64,000 nucleotides of DNA from Madurella fahalii. Taxonomy: Eukaryota; Ascomycota; Sordariomycetes; Sordariales. Where the stretch lies: positions 3,720,001 through 3,784,000 of the forward strand of contig CM056874.1 in the NCBI GenBank assembly GCA_029876055.1, written 5' to 3'. Each line of letters begins with the position of its first letter. Position 1 is the stretch's first letter. Of the stretch, positions 1-12,163 are shown in pieces. The position numbers and the translations under genes are program-made. The notes below the pieces were generated by a model. It made no database searches and was not told where the DNA came from. It saw nothing but the letters and a program-made list of their open reading frames with translations.

Positions 1-573
1 GATTGTAAATTTGACTGGCCAACATTCCCCAGGAATCATGACATCCCACGTTTTGGCGGGCGGGTTGCAGGATACCCAAAAGAATAGCCCGCTCAGGTAG
101 TGCGTGACGTTAAGGAGGATAAGGAGCGCCCAAATGAACCATTTCATCCATCCGTCAGTCAGTCTGAGCAGCGTGATGGCGAAGGACGTCTTGCTGCAGG
201 CCACGGAAATGATGGAAGTGAAGCCGGATATGTTGCTCTGGAGGCCAAAGGGAATCAGATTCTCCAGCGGAACCTGGTCGAAATGCAAGCCGAAACCGAG
301 ACGGACGTTTGCCGTTGTCGCCGCGCAGCTGACGAGAAGCAGAATCTTGAGCCGTGCATGTCAGTCCTTCTGACCTGAAGGGACACAGGGGCCAAAATCT
401 CGTACCCAGGCTACGATGATAAAATGATCGTCCCACCACAGCTGGCGGCGGCGGATGAGTTTGCAGTAGAGTCGGAGGGCGAGAAAGGTGCCAGCGAAGG
501 TAATCAAGGGCCACAAGGTAGCAAGAATTGTGACGCCTCGTGGGTTTTCTGAGAGGCTAACGTAGGCCATCAT
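1..573 (-). CDS. Rhodopsin-like (Pth11-type) integral membrane protein, partial
   Basis: Exons 573-406 and 345-1, with a 60-nt GT-AG intron; the 3' end lies outside the window. The visible 171 residues contain a first hydrophobic helix (VTILATLWPLITFAGTFLAL), then RLYCKLIRRRQLWWDDH, the RxY...DDH signature of the fungal rhodopsin-like family (PF20684 type). Exon 2 continues with helices around ILLLVSCAATTANV, the FTSIISVACSKTSFAITLLRL stretch (split here by description only) and an Asn/Cys-rich loop CNPPAKTWD, in the order expected for helices 2-4. These proteins are seven-helix plasma-membrane proteins of the Pth11-like group; the ligand is unknown. The start is the first of two adjacent ATG codons; the second would serve equally. 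The frame is intact as far as seen. Confidence 0.8.
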
Positions 574-1714
574 GCCCCCCTAGGTGGGCAACGGAGGCGA
601 GGGGCAGCGACGAGAGCAACGGGGAAGCTCGAGCGTTGACGCATCTGGAACGTTATCAGGTTCGATATCGTCTCGTTATTCCTTCATTGAGTCCTCCCCG
701 CCCCGTCAGGGTCACGGTGCATCAAGCATGGAATGGTGTCGGGTGTGGCGTTGGGAACCGGAGAGCAAGAACGAGAAGAGAGTGGGGGACAACCAGCATT
801 TAAAACGCCAGGCTAAAGTAGGTACCTATAGTACGCAGTAAGGTATGTATGTAAGCTAGGAGGATCGCCCACCGGGATCCAGTGTCTGGATTCGAAATTG
901 GCAAATCTTAAGACGACCCGAGGTCCACCGTGGGTTGGGGGGTATGCAGTAGCTATCGTTTGCTAGATTCGCTAGCCTCTTTCCTCCCGTGTGGCACGAC
1001 AGTCGATGGTGTTCTCCGTCCCGGGTTAGATGCCTGGGACAGGCCGACCCGTAGAGCGGCGTCAAATCGGGAGCTTCCGCGGCGCCGGGTTGGCTGATAG
1101 CTTTTGGGCGTGCATTTTAATTTTATCAGGTTCGAGCGGTTAGGGAATTGTTGCGCAGAACGGAACCACGGATCAATACGTTCTCGTTAGTAGCAACCGA
1201 GCATCGAGTACCTCCTAATTCGCCGGCCCGACAGTTCGGGTCGCATCGCAAATCCTAATCAGGATCCTTGGGTGCAAGGGCTGTGTTGCCAAGAGGGTGG
1301 TATTGGGAGATCTCGTTCGCGGCTATATCAGTTATCTCCCCGCACGTATTGCGCGGCCCTGAGAGGCATTATGTGCGCGAGAGACAACCTGACGACGGTT
1401 GGCGGCCAGGAGGTAAACACGGGTTGGGAGGTGCTGTGCCTGCACATCCGGGGGCGCCTTGTGGACTTGCAGCTTCGAATGTGAGATTGCCCATTGCGGC
1501 CAACCGTGTCTGCAGTTGCATGATTGGTGGCACAGAATTCCATAGTAGCCAGACATTTTTCCGGCGGCTCCCCAACCTGCTCACCATCGACGGGTTAGGC
1601 GGGGATCCCCGGCTTAACAGATTATCTTGGCATGTTGGGTTGAGGATTTCAGGAACCAGCAAGCGATGGTCTGTGCAAACTGGAGCCCCTCACCCCTCCC
1701 AGCTTTCACTGCCG

Positions 1715-1755
1715 CGTGCGCGCGCGCGCGTGTGTGTTGGTGGGTGGGTGGGTGA
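1715..1755. repeat. GC/GT and TGGG microsatellite
   Basis: A run of alternating CG/GT dinucleotides passes into repeated TGGG units. Simple sequence in the gene-poor region, with no associated gene. Confidence 0.75.
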
Positions 1756-4700
1756 CCGGCATATGCATGTCAGAAACCATCGGGCGGGAGGCTGATGACT
1801 TCCTGCAGTAGCGCATCGTAGTTCATGTGTGTCGAGGTGGATGTTCGTGACCCGAAGAGAGAGGCGAACGAACGGAATTCCCGCAGGCAGGTGTGTTGGA
1901 CGACGTAGGCTCTCTTGACGTATATGTCTTGCAAGGGTTCTTCTGTCCCGCTAAAAAGGCATTTGTACTCATTGTGCGCTAGGTGCCTATAGTTTCATCG
2001 CAGCGTCGTTAATGTTTCTAACCCAACCTCAGCGCTTTTAGCGTTGACTGAGGGTATCTGAAATGTCTAACCCAACCTTAATATCATGTAGTCATCGAGG
2101 ACAACTTACATGCGTTCCAGCAACGGAAGGGAACTTAAGGCACCTACTCATAGAATAGAATCCTGCGCAGGGTGTAACTTTATGCTTTTGGCTTTGATTC
2201 CATGAGCGCCAGTCATCTTATATCCCGCCTCTATTTCCTCGCATTTTTCTTTTGCTCGACTCCCTTCTCTCCATATTCTTCTGTTTTCACCTCTCTAATT
2301 CTGTTCCTCTACTGTCGCTCCTACTCTTTAACATACCGTGACTACCTAGTCTGCCTTTTTGACCGAGCTTTGAAAGGCTATGGGATGCGTGGTCCCCTTG
2401 GTGACGCGAGTGTTTATTCCGCTGTTTCAAGCATGCCACTCCTCCTTGACAACATAGACCCTTTCACGAAGCCGCCAACGGCAGGAGCTGCTGCAGTATC
2501 CCAGGCAATTTGATGTTGATCCTGGTTGAGTTGTGCCCGCTTACTTCCTGGGAAAGTTGAGAATCAACGAAATCTACGATGAATCATTGACGTGAGCGCC
2601 GTCCCAGTAGTTGCCGCTCTCCTACCGTCTATTGCTATAGAGGACGCTACGTTGCCGAATAAGCAGCATCTCCTATGAAACCGGTAGGCGTATGGCTCGT
2701 CCGAGGAGGTTGGAACGCGGGCGATCATGATTGTATCTTTGATTGAGATCTACATCTAGTATGGACGGTTGCACAGTACCGCACGGCCAGCGGCGAGAAC
2801 TTCCCTTAATCGAAAGCTTGGAACATCGGGAGTCGACCCCGCCAAGAGTTGAATGCGAAGAAGTTGCTCGCGGAGCGGCCACATGGAGGTAAAGAGATAA
2901 CCCGAATCGGATCATTACCTTTGACTTTCGCCGTCCTAATTCGAAGCCGTGGCTTGAGCATCAATGTGCGTCACCCTACGGAGAGACCTGTAGTGTGCGG
3001 CTACGCCGGTCCAGGCTCAGAGCACACAGCTGCCGGGATGTCTACGACATGATAGTCAGAATTCAATGCCTCAGATACGCCGCCGCGAATCGCGTTGCAG
3101 GTGACTCTTGCGCAGATAATCGAGCACCTCCAAGAATTGCGCTGTTGAGCGCCTGGAGAGGCGTCCCGGCGTCCGATACGGACCTTGCGGCTGAACTCGG
3201 GATGACGACGGAAATACTTCAAAGGTCTGCAACATCACCGATATGATTGGTCCCTGGAGGTGATCCCTGACCTCCTCTATCCGGACGAAGACCCGGGAGC
3301 AGCGCGCCGGCCTCCGTTCTTGCTAACAAGATCTGATTACCTTTTGTGGACCCATTTGGGGAGAGCGAAACTGCCGCCCAGCTCTATTAAGTGCAAATCT
3401 TTCTGTTCGCCTCACTACATCGACCACTGACCAATCCATGGCGACTGATACTGGCCGCTTTTTTGCTGGAGCGGGGACACACCTCGATGTCCGACAAGGT
3501 ATCTGGGCTTATTGCGTACGTTATCCTTTCGCGCCCGGCACACCCTGTGCTCAAGCGGCGCCGACGTCCGTGCATGATCGATTCTGACGGGTACGGCACC
3601 CTTAATTCGAAGACCTCGTGGCATGCCCATGGGACTGTGACCAGTACTCGATCACTGAGCTTCCGTACTTACACAGTATGCAGTACTCAAAGTATGGATA
3701 CGTACTCGGGCCGGATTGCTAGCTTGGCTTCACGGACCGGGTACCTTACCGATTAGTTAAATTCGCGCGACGCGCTTCTTGAAATTCCCGCCATTGCCGC
3801 CATTGGTTGCAGTGATTGGTGGAGGCCGGCTGTCCGTACGGTTAGTCTACGGGAAACTCGAGATGTTGCGATACCCGCCTATCGCTTTAACAATCTTATC
3901 GGGCAAATGAAAAGAGTGCGGCGACAGGCTGCCGTAGGTGACGGGGGCGTTGCTGCTCGTAGATGTTGTTCTAGCCCCCGATATGAACTTGGCAAAGGCA
4001 ATGATGGAAAGCTGCCTAAGTAAATGATCCCTATCGAGGATGAGGCCTAGGAAACCCCATGTAAGTAATTAGCACGCAGCGCTGGGCGAGAACCTCCAAT
4101 GCATTGATAGGGTCGCAGGTCATTTTGATACAAAATACATGATGCGACTTAGCAACCTAGAACTGTTCGTTTGGTGAGAATTGGTACTAAGCTGCTGGCT
4201 GCTGTTGAGAGAGAAGTCATAAATCATATGTGCCCTGCATGGCTTTGTGCAAATCCTGTGCGAGCTTGGCTATTGGTTACCTCCAAGTTCTATATTCAGT
4301 TAGCATCCAAACCTTCTCGAAGCGGCCAGAACTACCGTCGTTGGCACCTTGATGTAAATCGTCATATCCCAATAAAGATCACCGGGGTATCGAAATGACC
4401 AAGTACTGCCATTAAGACCATCAGTTGTTCCAAGTCTCGTTACGTACATAGTATAGTCTAGTGGCCGTAGGTTGACGAGTGACAATGCTGTGCAACTTCC
4501 ATTTGTCTCCCGCAGTATTGTTGTTGCTTTTGCTGCAGTGTATCGAGATTCGAGTGAGCCCCACTGTTGTTCCACTAAAAGGGGAAAAGTCGAAGAAACC
4601 AAATAACCTACAAGGAACCCCAGGTCCCGAGATGGAATTGGGTTCGGATGGCTGATGCACCGGCTGAACATGCGACGCAAAAGAGCGAGCGGCGTCTGCG

Positions 4701-5506
4701 CTTCCATCACGTTGCTCAATCAACTGGCGCTGAGCCTTTCTCGGCAGCCCAGGCAACCCGGACAAGCAGGGTTGGAGATCGGGTGGGCGAGCGGGCTCTC
4801 CAATGTGCGACGCATCGCGCTCGTGCCAACTTTTCATCACAGCCCCCCGCCTGTGCGATTGCCCTGTCGCATCAGGGGGCGGCTACCGGCGATTGTCAAA
4901 CCTCCCAGATTCCTCGTTTGCGCCTTTTCATTCCCTCCTCAAAAACACACACATCATAAAAGTATCCTGCCTACCCTGCGCGCTACTTTCCTTACCTATG
5001 TCTTGGCAACGATTATTTTCACATCTTCCCTGCGAGCTTAGGCCGTTGAATTGAACCCTAGTGCCAGTCCTAGCTACCTCTGAACGAACACTTTGCGATT
5101 CTGCATCGCCGTGGCGCAAGCCTGCCCTGGTCCAAGTTCGCCGACACAACCACCTTGCAGCACGGCGAACCCAAACTTCCAAGGCGCAGAATTCCCCTGG
5201 CTTGTTGTCTATGACGTCCTCGCCAGGACTCGGCCAAGAGAAGAGAAAGACCGCATCCCACACCCTTTGCGATCATCCAGTGCTCGATACCCACGTCAGG
5301 TAAGGCCATCGCAACGAGTCCTCAGTCCTGCTACCCCTCCTCCCCTCAATCAGCCCGCCCCGGATCAGCCAAGGCCCAGCCCCCGGCCAAGCCAGCCCGC
5401 GCCCGAGACTGGCCCATCGCTTTCGACAATCATACGGATATCCAACTCGCAACTCGATCCTGGCCGGCACTCTGAGACTGCAAATCGCGACCGTCCTGCC
5501 CACCAG

Positions 5507-5823
5507 GTATTGGGAATTCCCGCACCCGCGCTTCGGTTTATCCTAGAATTCGGTGGCTTTAGATTAGCAGTGAGGGGTGCAAATTCCGCGTCCTGAGGCA
5601 GGCATAGGGCCGACGAGCATCCGCCGCCCGCATCGCCGCCGACCAGCTAGAGAGGCCCAGTCCCGTCAAGAAGCGCAAGCATCCTCGCCGCGACCTAGCC
5701 ACCTTGCGCGTTTCTCCTTGCCGATGACCCGCTCTTCAGCGTCGAATCAACTGTTGTGCATATTAATCTTGCCATGACCCGATGTCCTGGGACATCAAAT
5801 CGCTAACTGAGCTGTCGCCGCAG
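5507..5823 (+). promoter_or_regulatory. Possible intron in the SRPK 5' leader
   Basis: A branch-point-like CTAACTGA at 5803-5810 is followed by a CAG at 5821-5823, the spacing seen in filamentous fungal introns. Candidate donors upstream are GTATTG at 5507 and GTAAGG at 5300. The coding start of the SRPK gene is at 5978, so this would be an untranslated-region intron. This is inference from splice signals only, and the donor is not settled. Confidence 0.3.
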
Positions 5824-5977
5824 GTCTTAGATCACTTTCTCCGCCGTCAGCGTCGCAATCCTCGTCCTCTCTTCCAACCACGCCTAGCATCGCCGTCGAC
5901 GGGACTGCCACGCGTGCACTATCCGCATCATCCGACCCGCCTTGTTTGCTTAGTTGTCGATTTCTCACTTGCGCAGA

Positions 5978-8615
5978 ATGAACGGAGCGCAACACACCAA
6001 GGAGGCGGTGGCGCAAAAGCCCTCGCCGGGCGCGACCGCATCACAGGCAGCGTCTGCCAACGGCAACTCAGCAGCGCTGAATAAGAAGAGAAAGAAGGAC
6101 GGCCTCAAGCCTATCATAACGACAGAGGGTCCCGGGTACGTGCATCCGTACTTTTTTTTTCCTGCCCCGCTGCATGGATCAATCGATATGCCATGTTTCT
6201 TTGCCCCGTTTCTAGAAGGCGTTTGCATCCCATCCCGCCATTCTTGGCTTGTGGAATCGGCGTGCGCCGGGCTGTTGCGAAGACATTGCCCAGCGCGCCT
6301 CCAGAGAGGTGGCGGGGTGCGACAAAGCGGGTCATGGGCCCCATGGAGGGGAAAGCGTAGCGTCCCCATGCGCGTGCTGCGACATCACACGGCCAGCGCT
6401 GGTGCATGGGTACCGGGTAGTTGTCTGGTTCCCCAGCGAAAGAGGGACCGGCCCGCGAATATTTTTGTTTTGCTGTGGCTCTAGTGAGCTGCGGCGTTGC
6501 GTTCTGCATCGTCGCACCAAACTCCAAACCTCCCCCCTCTCCCTCTTACCGCTTTCCGACTCCTTCGCCCCCCTCCCCCCGGAGACCGAGAGAGCTCTCT
6601 TCGGCCTTGTCAAGCAGCGTCGACACACAATTATTTTGTTGGTACCCAACCTGCACCTTTGCAGCCTACCCGGCATCCAAGATGAAGACGATGTTAAAGA
6701 CAAGGTCCCCGCTTTTGCTTTTGAGCCACCTGCCATTCCCACCCTTCGGGCCGCCGAAAGTTCGGCACCGTGCGCAAAGACCCAACCTGTTCTGCCTTAG
6801 CCTGCGCCGAACCCCGCCTACACCCTTCGCCTCGCCCCATCGCAGAGTCGTCTGGGAATCGGGTGATTGCGTGGTCTCGAAGCGCTGCAATGTAGACCTT
6901 TTGCTTACAGGTTTGATTCACACAGGGCTGCGCACTTAGCACAAGTCATGACACACTCGCCGACTTCGCCGTCCTCCGCGGAGGACCCTGCCGAGAACAC
7001 GGCCGACGAGGAAGACTCTGAGGATTACTGCAAAGGAGGATATCACCCCGTGACAATCGGGGAGAAGTTCAAGGACGGGAAATACACGGTCGTCCGGAAG
7101 CTGGGGTGGGGCCATTTCTCAACCGTCTGGCTATCAAGAGACAACACAACCGGCAAACATGTGGCGCTCAAGGTCGTCCGGTCAGCCGCCCACTACACGG
7201 AAACCGCCCTCGACGAGATCAAACTGCTCAAGAAGATCGTCCAAGCGAACCCGAACCACCCCGGCCGCAGGCATGTGGTCAGCCTGCTGGACTCGTTTGA
7301 GCACAAGGGACCGAACGGCACCCACGTGTGTATGGTGTTCGAAGTACTTGGGGAGAACCTTTTGGGCTTGATCAAGAAGTGGAATCACCGAGGCATCCCG
7401 ATGCCGCTCGTCAAGCAAATCACAAAACAGGTGCTACTGGGCCTCGATTATCTGCACCGGGAATGCGGTATCATTCACACGGACCTCAAGCCGGAAAACG
7501 TGCTCATCGAGATCGGCGACGTCGAGCAAATTGTGAAGCGGGTGGTTAAAAACGAGCCCAACGATAAGGAGAGCAACAGGAACGGTCGGCGGCGGCGCAG
7601 GACTCTAATCACAGGCAGCCAGCCGCTGCCTTCGCCACTCAACGCGAGTTTCAACCAGAACTCGCTATTCCCATCGCCCGGTTCTCACAGCCTCGGTCAG
7701 ATGCTGCATGAAGGTGAGTGCGGCATGATGCGCCGCCAAGGGCCGCCCTGTCACTTTTGCTGATGGCCATTTTAGCAGGCTCCAAATCCAAAGAACCGTC
7801 ACCGAGACCCGACAAAGACAACGGGGAGGACAACCAGAAACAGCGGGAAAAGACGGCCGATATCCTTACGAAGGAAGTCTCGGGCATCTCACTGGATAAG
7901 TCTGCCACTCCTCCGTCGACGACGGGCGAGAAGCGCAAGGCCGATGATATGCAAGCGTTTGACATTATCAGCGTCAAGATTGCCGATCTCGGAAATGCGT
8001 GCTGGGTCAACCACCACTTTACCAACGACATCCAAACGCGCCAGTACCGCTCCCCCGAGGTGATCCTCGGTGCCAAGTGGGGAGCGAGCACTGATGTATG
8101 GAGCATGGCTGCTATGGTACGTGAATCCCTGCTCTGCCTGTCTGGTTTGGCCTCGGAAACTGACGCAAAGCCAGGTTTTTGAGCTAATTACCGGCGATTA
8201 CTTATTCGACCCCCAGTCCGGCACTAAGTATGGCAAAGACGACGACCACATCGCCCAAATCATCGAGCTGCTCGGGCCGTTCCCTAAATCGCTGTGTCTG
8301 TCGGGCAAGTGGTCGCAGGAGATCTTCAACAGGAAGGGCGAGCTGCGGAATATCCACCGGCTGCGGCATTGGGCGCTCCCGGACGTCCTGCGGGAGAAGT
8401 ACCACTTCAAGGAGGACGAGGCTAAGCGCATCTCGGACTTCCTCATCCCGATGCTCGAGCTCATGCCCGAGAAGCGGGCAAACGCGGGCGGCATGGCGAG
8501 CCACAACTGGCTGGAAGACACGGCCGGTATGAAGGGCATCAAGATCGACGGGGTTGAGGTCGGCAGCCGCGGGGAGGGCATCGACGGCTGGGCGAGCGAG
8601 GTGAGGAAGCGGTAG
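5978..8615 (+). CDS. SKY1: SR-protein-specific kinase (SRPK / Sky1 / Dsk1 family)
   Basis: Exons 5978-6135, 6926-7713, 7776-8116 and 8175-8615 give 575 aa. SRPKs phosphorylate RS-repeat proteins and control splicing and mRNA export. Seen: a 60-residue basic/Ser-rich leader; glycine loop LGWGHFSTV at 112-120; ATP lysine in VALKVV (K135); catalytic HTDLKPEN (D239); a low-complexity spacer at about 256-380 splitting the kinase lobes, as in all SRPKs; DLGNACW (386-392) in place of DFG; QTRQYRSPEVILG; and the C-lobe block ELITGDYLFDPQSG. Intron 1 is unusually long (790 nt); its acceptor at 6925 has a CTTAC branch point 17 nt upstream and restores a continuous frame. A later ATG at 6948 could start a shorter kinase. 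Intron 2 ends in a TAGCAG tandem acceptor, so one alanine at 316 may be optional. It is convergent with IWS1. Confidence 0.93.
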
Positions 8616-10026
8616 AGGCGCCTTTGGCTGAGGTTTTAAGTCCTGGGTCTGTTGGTTGAATCCAGCAAGTCGGGTGAAGATAAAACACCAAAGTGCGGCA
8701 AACGGAGATGTCAGAAGATAAGAGTTTTTCTATCCAATGGGTTGTGGCCGTCGTTGTTGCGCTTTGGTGTTTTGCCTTTTCCGCATGCCGGTTTCTCTGG
8801 GGACTTGGGGCGGCCCCTTTATCCGCAGGCGCGCGGTGACGAGCGATGCGGTCTTCATTTCTTTGATTTGAGCCGCACCTCCTTCGCTCTTCCTGCCGTC
8901 GCTGCCGCTTGGTGACGATCGACCTGCAATGGTTTTCCGATATCCGTTCCATACATGATCCCGCTTGTTCACTCAACACAGCATATCTTCTCCGCAGGCT
9001 CTCTATCTGGCTTGTCTGTGTTTCGGTTCGGTTCACCTTTTATCTCGTTCTGCTTTTGCAAAGACAAGCGCTGCTAGAAAAATTCTCTCGAAGAACGTCA
9101 CGACTCACCTTTGGCTGTGGTTCTGGATGGATGCTGTGAGGAGCATATGAATGAATCGGGTATTTACGTTTACACTTTACATATATAGCGAGTCTTGTAT
9201 TTTTTTTTTTTTTTCTCTCTTTTCCCTTTGGCCCTCCTCTACCATCATGATCATCATGTCCCCTCTGAGTGGTTGCAGGGTCTGTTGCCCCTGGCCCATA
9301 AACATTCTCTAGTTTCACCCTTCGCTTTTCCTGGTCGTTTCCCTCGACCCGTTCCGTTGTTTTTAATGAGCGGGGTATGAAACCTACGGATAGACGCGCT
9401 GCTTTATATTGCTACTACTAAACCTCCTTCTCTCCACTGCTCTACTGCATAGTCTGGTCATGTTATGAAATCGCATATATGACACATACCAGGCTTTCCT
9501 TTTCCCCTGGCTTGTTTGTTACATGCTTTATACCGAACACCAGCGCTAGGGGTGCTGTGATGAGTGGTCAAGAGAAAATAATAAGATATGATTTGGTGTC
9601 TCAGAATCGGAACCCTTGCCCTGGGAAGTCTCCGTATTGCCCTGACTGACTGCTGGCCTACGAGGCGTGGAATTCTCTTTAAAATCTGGGAGACGGACCA
9701 AGACTGCTTGTGCAAAGGCAAGCCAAGTCGAGCAAAAAGAAAAAAAAAAAAAAAAAAAAAAAAACTCTTGAGTTGTTGCAGCTAAAACCTCGCTCAGCCA
9801 AACCGACCTTGCATTCCAGTCCCTTTCCCAAAATAACATAGTACATGCCCATGATGAAGTATCAACAATATCAAGGCCCGCAAGAACAATTTGCGCGGGC
9901 AGCCAGCCGTTCAACCTCACACCCCCACCTCTATCTAGCAGTCCCTCGAGAATGGCCACTAATACGAAGAAACCCAATCCGGGATATTATCGGTTACTGT
10001 CACACCCCATCGCCCCCTCTACCCAT
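8616..10026. other. Convergent 3' intergenic region (SRPK / IWS1)
   Basis: About 1.4 kb between two convergent genes, presumably holding both 3' untranslated regions. It contains a 15-nt T run at 9200-9214 and a 25-nt A run at 9740-9764. No coding frame is convincing. Confidence 0.6.
9740..9764. repeat. 25-nt A homopolymer
   Basis: An uninterrupted A run downstream of the IWS1 stop. No retroelement coding sequence or target-site duplication is visible next to it, so it is recorded as simple sequence. Confidence 0.8.
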
Positions 10027-11454
10027 CTAGCGTCTTCCCCCCTTGCCTTTTTGCGTCATCTTCCGGAAGGCCTCCATGCCACCTGACCCAATAGGTCGGT
10101 AGTCGGCACTCCGAGTGGCATCAAACGTGCTCCGCGGGGCGATCGTGTAGCTCGCCGGGAGACCGGCCGGCTGTGCGCGGTTGCTCTTGGTCTCCGGGGC
10201 GAGCAGGCGCTCGCGCTCGAGCTCGAAGCGGCTCTTGCCGGCCGGGCGCTGGGTGAGCGTCATCTGCGAGCCGCTCACCGCGGCCTCTTGGCGCTGTGCG
10301 ATCTTCGCGGCGCTGTGGAGTGGATCATGGTTAGCCACCTGTTGTTCAGCTAGAAGAATAGAACTTGAAATGGGACACATACACAAAGTCAAAGTCACGA
10401 GTCTCGATCTGGCGCTTCTTGTAGTCGTCTGTCCGCTTCAGGATGGGACGGCTCCACTCTCCCACCAAGCGCTCGGCAATACGCTTGATGCCGGCCTCCG
10501 GGCGCTTGCTCTTGGTGTAGAAGAAGACGACTTTGCCGATGCCGCTGCTGAGAAGGACATCTTTATTAACGGGGAGCTTCGCGAGCGCGTTGAAGATGTC
10601 TCGCTGGATGCTATATGCTGGCAGGCTGCCGTCATTGAGAGGCTCGAGGAGGTACTTGACCGACTGGAGGAAATTTGTCTCGGGATCAAGAACAGCATCT
10701 TGGACTGCGGTCCGGTTGAGGAGCGCTGTGACCTGCGGGAGGAGCTTGAGCTTGTGCGTAGCAGCCATCTGCTTATCGCGGGCTTCATTGTCCGCCACAC
10801 AGGCCTTCTCAATTGCCACCTTCAGGTTCGCGATCTGGTCGTCAATTTCCTCTTCGAGATCCTGCAAATTATCGGTCAGAAGAGCTGCCTCATTTATCAA
10901 GAGACGAAATCGCGCGGGCCACGTACAATCTCATCCTTCTTGCGCCTTCGCTTTGTGGGATTCTTTAGAGCATTGTCCATGGCCCGCTGAAGCGCCCGGC
11001 GCCGCCGCTCCTCGGGCGTGAGATTCTCTTCATTTACTTGTTCATCCTCCGCAGCCTCCTTCCTCGCAGCGCGTCGCTCGCCATCAGTCGCACGCGCTTT
11101 CCGCGGTCGGCGCTCGATATCCGCGACTTCGCCGACATCGTCGTCATTTGCCCTCGCCCGTTTCTTTGGCCTGCGGCCCTCCTTTGGCTTTTTAGTCGTC
11201 TCTCCATCTATGCGCTTCCGCTTAGCCGCTTTTAGCGTTTTCGCGATGTTCTCGTCGATCTCGACAGGCCGCTCTTCGAGGGTGGGATCGTAGTCTTCGA
11301 ATTGGTCCTCGTCAACTTCAGAGAGGAGATCCGAATCCTTGTCCGAACCAGCATCACCACCCACGCCATCATCTTGGAGATCGGCAGGGCTTTCGTCACC
11401 GCGGTGTTGGGTTGGCTCAGCACGCGAACTAACCGGCGAGTCGGCGTCCGACAT
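10027..11454 (-). CDS. IWS1: Transcription elongation factor Iws1/Spn1 (TFIIS N-terminal domain)
   Basis: Exons 11454-10927, 10861-10383 and 10312-10027 (introns 65 and 70 nt) give 430 aa. Iws1 binds Spt6 and travels with RNA polymerase II, affecting elongation, chromatin and mRNA export. Seen: an acidic, disordered N-terminal third (SEVDEDQFEDYDPTLEERP); a basic nuclear-localisation stretch rich in KKRAR/RRRKK; then the conserved TFIIS-N (LW) domain, recognisable from THKLKLLPQV, VLDPETNFLQSVKYLLEPL, SSGIGKVVFFYTKSKRPE and ERLVGEWSRPILKR. The C-terminal tail carries the YRPIGSGG-type end. Acidic-plus-LW architecture and length match fungal Iws1. Exon 1 to 2 was chosen because it joins KKDEI to DLEEEIDDQ in frame with a TTTGCAG acceptor. 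It is divergent from BRL1. Confidence 0.93.
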
Positions 11455-12163
11455 GGTGCTCTGCCTAGAGTCTCAACGGACGGAGGGCGATGGGAGCAAT
11501 CGACGGATTTGCGAGAACTCAAATATATGCAACACCGAATCTTAAGCCCGATAGGTGCAAATCCAGAGTCTTCAAAATGAAGATGAAGGACTCCGTTTGC
11601 TGAGGGACTGGTGGAAGTGGTCGGTCGCTGCTTGCTCTTTGAGAAAGTTGCACACGGGAGGCGACCAGAGCCAATGGTCTGTGCGTAAGATACATGAATT
11701 AGCCGTGGATTCCCCGTGGAGTGACAAGGTGGGGTGGTGTTTGGAGCGAAGTGGGGCTCAATCCTGGCAGAAAACTTCCGGCCCATGTTTACTTCGTGGT
11801 TGCCACCGACGACGCAACTCGTCGCGCCTTCTGCATCGACGTGCGCAACAGTCTAATCGCAGCGGGACCCCGCCGCAGTTGCATAGACTTGCCCGCACGT
11901 TCTTTTCGACGAGCGCCATTTTGCTCTATTTGCCACGCCATGGAACGTCGAGGCTTCGAGGCGCCGATGGACTGGGAATACCAGCACCAGCGGGCCCTGG
12001 ACCATACCTCCAGTCCTTTTGCAACGTTTTCTCAAAAACAACCGACGTGTAAGTTGTTATCGCAAGGCTCCTGCGGCCGTGGGTAATCCTATTCTGGCTC
12101 GGCGCCGGTCCAGGCCTCTCAATTCAGATGCGATCGCACAATTTCCCCCTGAATATTTGAGCC
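11455..12163. promoter_or_regulatory. Divergent promoter region IWS1 / BRL1
   Basis: The 709 bp between the start codons of two head-to-head essential-type genes must contain both promoters and 5' leaders. No TATA box was noticed. Nothing else is recognisable. Confidence 0.6.

Larger units (their letters stand above)
574..5977. other. 5.4-kb region without recognisable gene; SRPK 5' leader at right end
   Basis: No reading frame here shows a family motif, a run of coding-like codons or a chain of spliceable exons on either strand. It contains a GC/GT microsatellite near 1715-1755 and a partly repeated TCTAACCCAACCT block at about 2017-2075. The last kilobase (about 4960-5977) is pyrimidine-rich and is probably promoter and 5' leader of the kinase gene that starts at 5978. 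Relics too decayed to recognise may be present. Confidence 0.5.

Noticed and set aside
2202..2513. 103-codon hydrophobic plus-strand frame
   Set aside because: The hydrophobicity comes from pyrimidine-rich DNA; no family motif, exon partners or coding-like codon use.
9740..9764. A25 run as a possible retroposon tail
   Set aside because: No retroelement sequence or target-site duplication flanks it.
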